The notes under the pieces are model-generated. The model did no database searches and was not told where the DNA came from. It saw only the letters and a program-made list of their open reading frames with translations. This document shows, piece by piece, positions 5,571 to 6,524 of a stretch of 6,524 nt of DNA (its first letter is position 1; each line of letters starts with the position of its first letter). The position numbers and the translations under genes were made by a program. The DNA is from Methanosarcina sp. UBA402. Lineage in GTDB: Archaea; Halobacteriota; Methanosarcinia; Methanosarcinales; Methanosarcinaceae. The stretch is taken from contig DADO01000181.1 of NCBI GenBank assembly GCA_002509325.1, positions 34,349 to 40,872 of the forward strand, given 5' to 3'.

Positions 5571-5615
5571 TTTGGCATGAAGTGCTTTGGCATGAAAGTG
5601 CTTTCAAGTACTTTC
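5571..5615. repeat. About 16-bp tandem duplication running into a 22-bp dyad
   Basis: TTTGGCATGAAGTGC (5571-5585) is followed by TTTGGCATGAAAGTGC (5586-5601), a two-copy tandem with one extra A. The second copy leads into a 22-bp palindrome at 5594-5615, with arms GAAAGTGCTT and AAGTACTTTC and one mismatched pair. Confidence 0.75.
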
Positions 5616-5649
5616 ATTCATTTGTGCCTGTTATTCATTTGTGCCTGTT
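5616..5649. repeat. 17-bp perfect tandem duplication
   Basis: ATTCATTTGTGCCTGTT occurs at 5616-5632 and 5633-5649 without a mismatch, and the first three bases (ATT) follow again. It is unrelated to the repeats on either side. Confidence 0.9.
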
Positions 5650-5766
5650 ATTCGAAGAGTTTCATGTTCGTTTCTGTCATTCTTGCTTATTTACCATACT
5701 TTCGTCTGCCTTCATTCAATTCTTTATATTCCCCTGATTCCTTTATTTTCATTGTATTTCTCCTGT

Positions 5767-6071
5767 ATCTGCTTCTCTTTTCGTTACACTCCTCTTATAT
5801 CTGCTTCTCTTTTCGTTACACTCCTCTTATATCTGCTTCTCTTTTCGTTATACTCCTCCAATATTTGCTTCTTTTTTCCGTCATAATCCTCCTATACTTG
5901 CTTCTCTTATTGCCTTTGCCACAGGAAATGGAATTCCGCCAACATCATTAGAAGTCATAATCCTCCTATACTTGCTTCTCTTATTGCCTTCCTATAACAG
6001 TCTATCCTACAAAGGCTCAAAAATCAACTATGAACCTCCTATACTTGCTTCTCTTATTGCCTTCCTATAAC
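5767..6071. repeat. Pyrimidine-rich minisatellite, 32-bp then 73-74-bp spacing
   Basis: Seven related units share a core like CTTGCTTCTC. Units start at 5767, 5799, 5831 and 5863 (period 32) and 5896 (after 33), then at 5970 and 6043 (after 74 and 73). The first two units are identical, the third has three changes and the fourth is more diverged. The last three share a 29-base core ending in TTATTGCCTT (5888-5916, 5962-5990, 6035-6063), separated by 45 and 44 bases of non-repeated sequence. The frames crossing the array translate to hydrophobic low-complexity peptides and are not taken as genes. Confidence 0.85.
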
Positions 6072-6144
6072 CTATTAATTCACTAGTCGTGAACAAAAAT
6101 ATCTATAATATTATCGCCAAATAATAAATGGGGTCAGCTTCTTT

Positions 6145-6309
6145 ATGAGGGAAAATTTACAAGGCGACTTTATCAGAAAAAATATCAGACAGCTCTATGA
6201 GGATAAAATTCTCAGGGGGATTTATAAGAGAATTTCCAACAAATTCCTATTCCCGATGAGTTGTGTCATTTGTGGTGCTCTGAACCCGATATTGAAACTG
6301 GTATTTTAA
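6145..6309 (+). CDS. Possible small ORF, 54 residues, CxxC motif
   Basis: ATG at 6145 to TAA at 6307-6309 encodes 54 residues, from MRENLQGDFIRKN to NPILKLVF. It is basic in the first two thirds (KRISNK) and has a single CVIC motif (residues 40-43). The frame is open back to a stop at 6106. A GGGGT stretch at 6130-6134 lies ten bases upstream and could act as a weak Shine-Dalgarno. The composition is mixed and less biased than the repeats nearby, so it may be a real small protein or a relic of a larger gene. It is not recognised as any family. Confidence 0.25.
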   Translation: MRENLQGDFIRKNIRQLYEDKILRGIYKRISNKFLFPMSCVICGALNPILKLVF

Positions 6310-6444
6310 GTTCATGAAGGTCAAGGTTATAACTTAGTAAGCCATAACTTGTTAAAAATACAATAGATGTGGGGATTTTGAAGTTCGTATAGGGCATTAT
6401 CATTTATTTAATAGTATAAAAATGAGAATGGGGGTATTTATTTC

Positions 6445-6524
6445 GTGAAATCATCATTGAAAATCGGAAGTGTGATGGGTATACCTATCAGGCTGCACAT
6501 AACTTTTCTTCTTATACTGCCCAT
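6445..6524 (+). CDS. Site-2 protease-like (M50) membrane metalloprotease, 3' truncated
   Basis: The first 26 codons of a gene running off the right edge, starting with GTG at 6445. The peptide MKSSLKIGSVMGIPIR is followed by LHITFLLILP, the beginning of a membrane segment. The pattern KIGSxxGIPIRLHxTFLLxLP is the characteristic start of archaeal M50 zinc metalloproteases, which often carry CBS domains and cut within the membrane. The catalytic HExxH motif would lie beyond the window, so family assignment rests on the N-terminus only. The start is supported by GGGGGT at 6430-6435, nine bases upstream, and by a possible box A, TTTAATA, at 6407-6413. Confidence 0.75.
   Translation, partial: MKSSLKIGSVMGIPIRLHITFLLILP

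Larger units (their letters stand above)
5201..6444. other. Long gene-poor, repeat-rich intergenic region
   Basis: About 1.24 kb between the Nudix start and the M50 protease start. It is AT- and pyrimidine-rich on the + strand. Open frames in it are hydrophobic translations of the T/C-rich repeats and show no gene-like sequence. It holds separate tandem repeats at 5475-5547, 5571-5601, 5616-5649 and 5767-6071, several dyads, and one weak small ORF at 6145-6309. Confidence 0.7.

Noticed and set aside
5532..5951. 139-residue hydrophobic open frame over the repeats, and a similar 81-residue frame at 5641-5886
   Set aside because: It begins inside the 26-bp repeat and runs through T/C-rich tandem units whose 32-bp period shifts the frame. 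The Leu/Phe/Ser-rich, membrane-like peptide is a composition artefact, and no ribosome binding site supports it.
5880..6071. CRISPR array call
   Set aside because: Only three spaced units are present. They are pyrimidine-rich, lack a terminal dyad, are related to a contiguous minisatellite on the left, and have no cas genes in the window. It is kept as a minisatellite with a note on the spacing.

Overview
The window looks like chromosomal DNA of a methanogenic archaeon, almost certainly Methanosarcina or a close relative. The grounds are archaeal replication and transcription genes (PCNA, the iron-sulfur primase subunit, transcription factor S), single-TRAM-domain proteins, a CbiA/CfbB-type amidotransferase used for cobamide or F430 synthesis, TTTATATA-type box A promoters, and long AT-rich, repeat-rich intergenic spaces. 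The species is inferred from gene content and style, not from a database match.

Layout. Positions 1-427 hold two tandem single-TRAM-domain genes on the + strand, the first cut by the window edge, closed by a hairpin terminator at 450-494. A 371-base AT-rich spacer leads to a + strand CbiA/CfbB-family a,c-diamide synthase (799-2118), whose last 31 bases including the stop codon are tandemly duplicated. Four genes then read on the - strand. The right-hand pair is a Nudix hydrolase (5200-4766) overlapping transcription factor S (4806-4492). After a 299-base spacer with a hairpin and box A promoters comes the tightly linked pair PCNA (4192-3455) and primase large subunit PriL (3449-2328). PriL carries a 40-residue, almost purely charged tail encoded by a polypurine tract.

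From 5201 to 6444 there are 1.2 kb without a convincing gene. This space contains several unrelated tandem repeats of 26, about 16, 17, 32 and 73-74 bp, plus inverted repeats, and one weak small ORF (6145-6309). The window ends in the first 26 codons of a + strand site-2-protease-like (M50) membrane protease starting with GTG at 6445.

How the genes work together. pcn-priL is a replication operon: the sliding clamp and the regulatory, iron-sulfur primase subunit are separated by five bases. nudix-tfs joins a nucleotide-pool or nucleotide-sugar hydrolase to the RNA cleavage factor of archaeal RNA polymerase. The TRAM proteins are probable RNA chaperones, and the amidotransferase serves tetrapyrrole cofactor synthesis. 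None of the genes forms an obviously new system. The least explained material is the repeat cluster at 5475-6071, where the last three units have CRISPR-like spacing but are better explained as a degenerating minisatellite.
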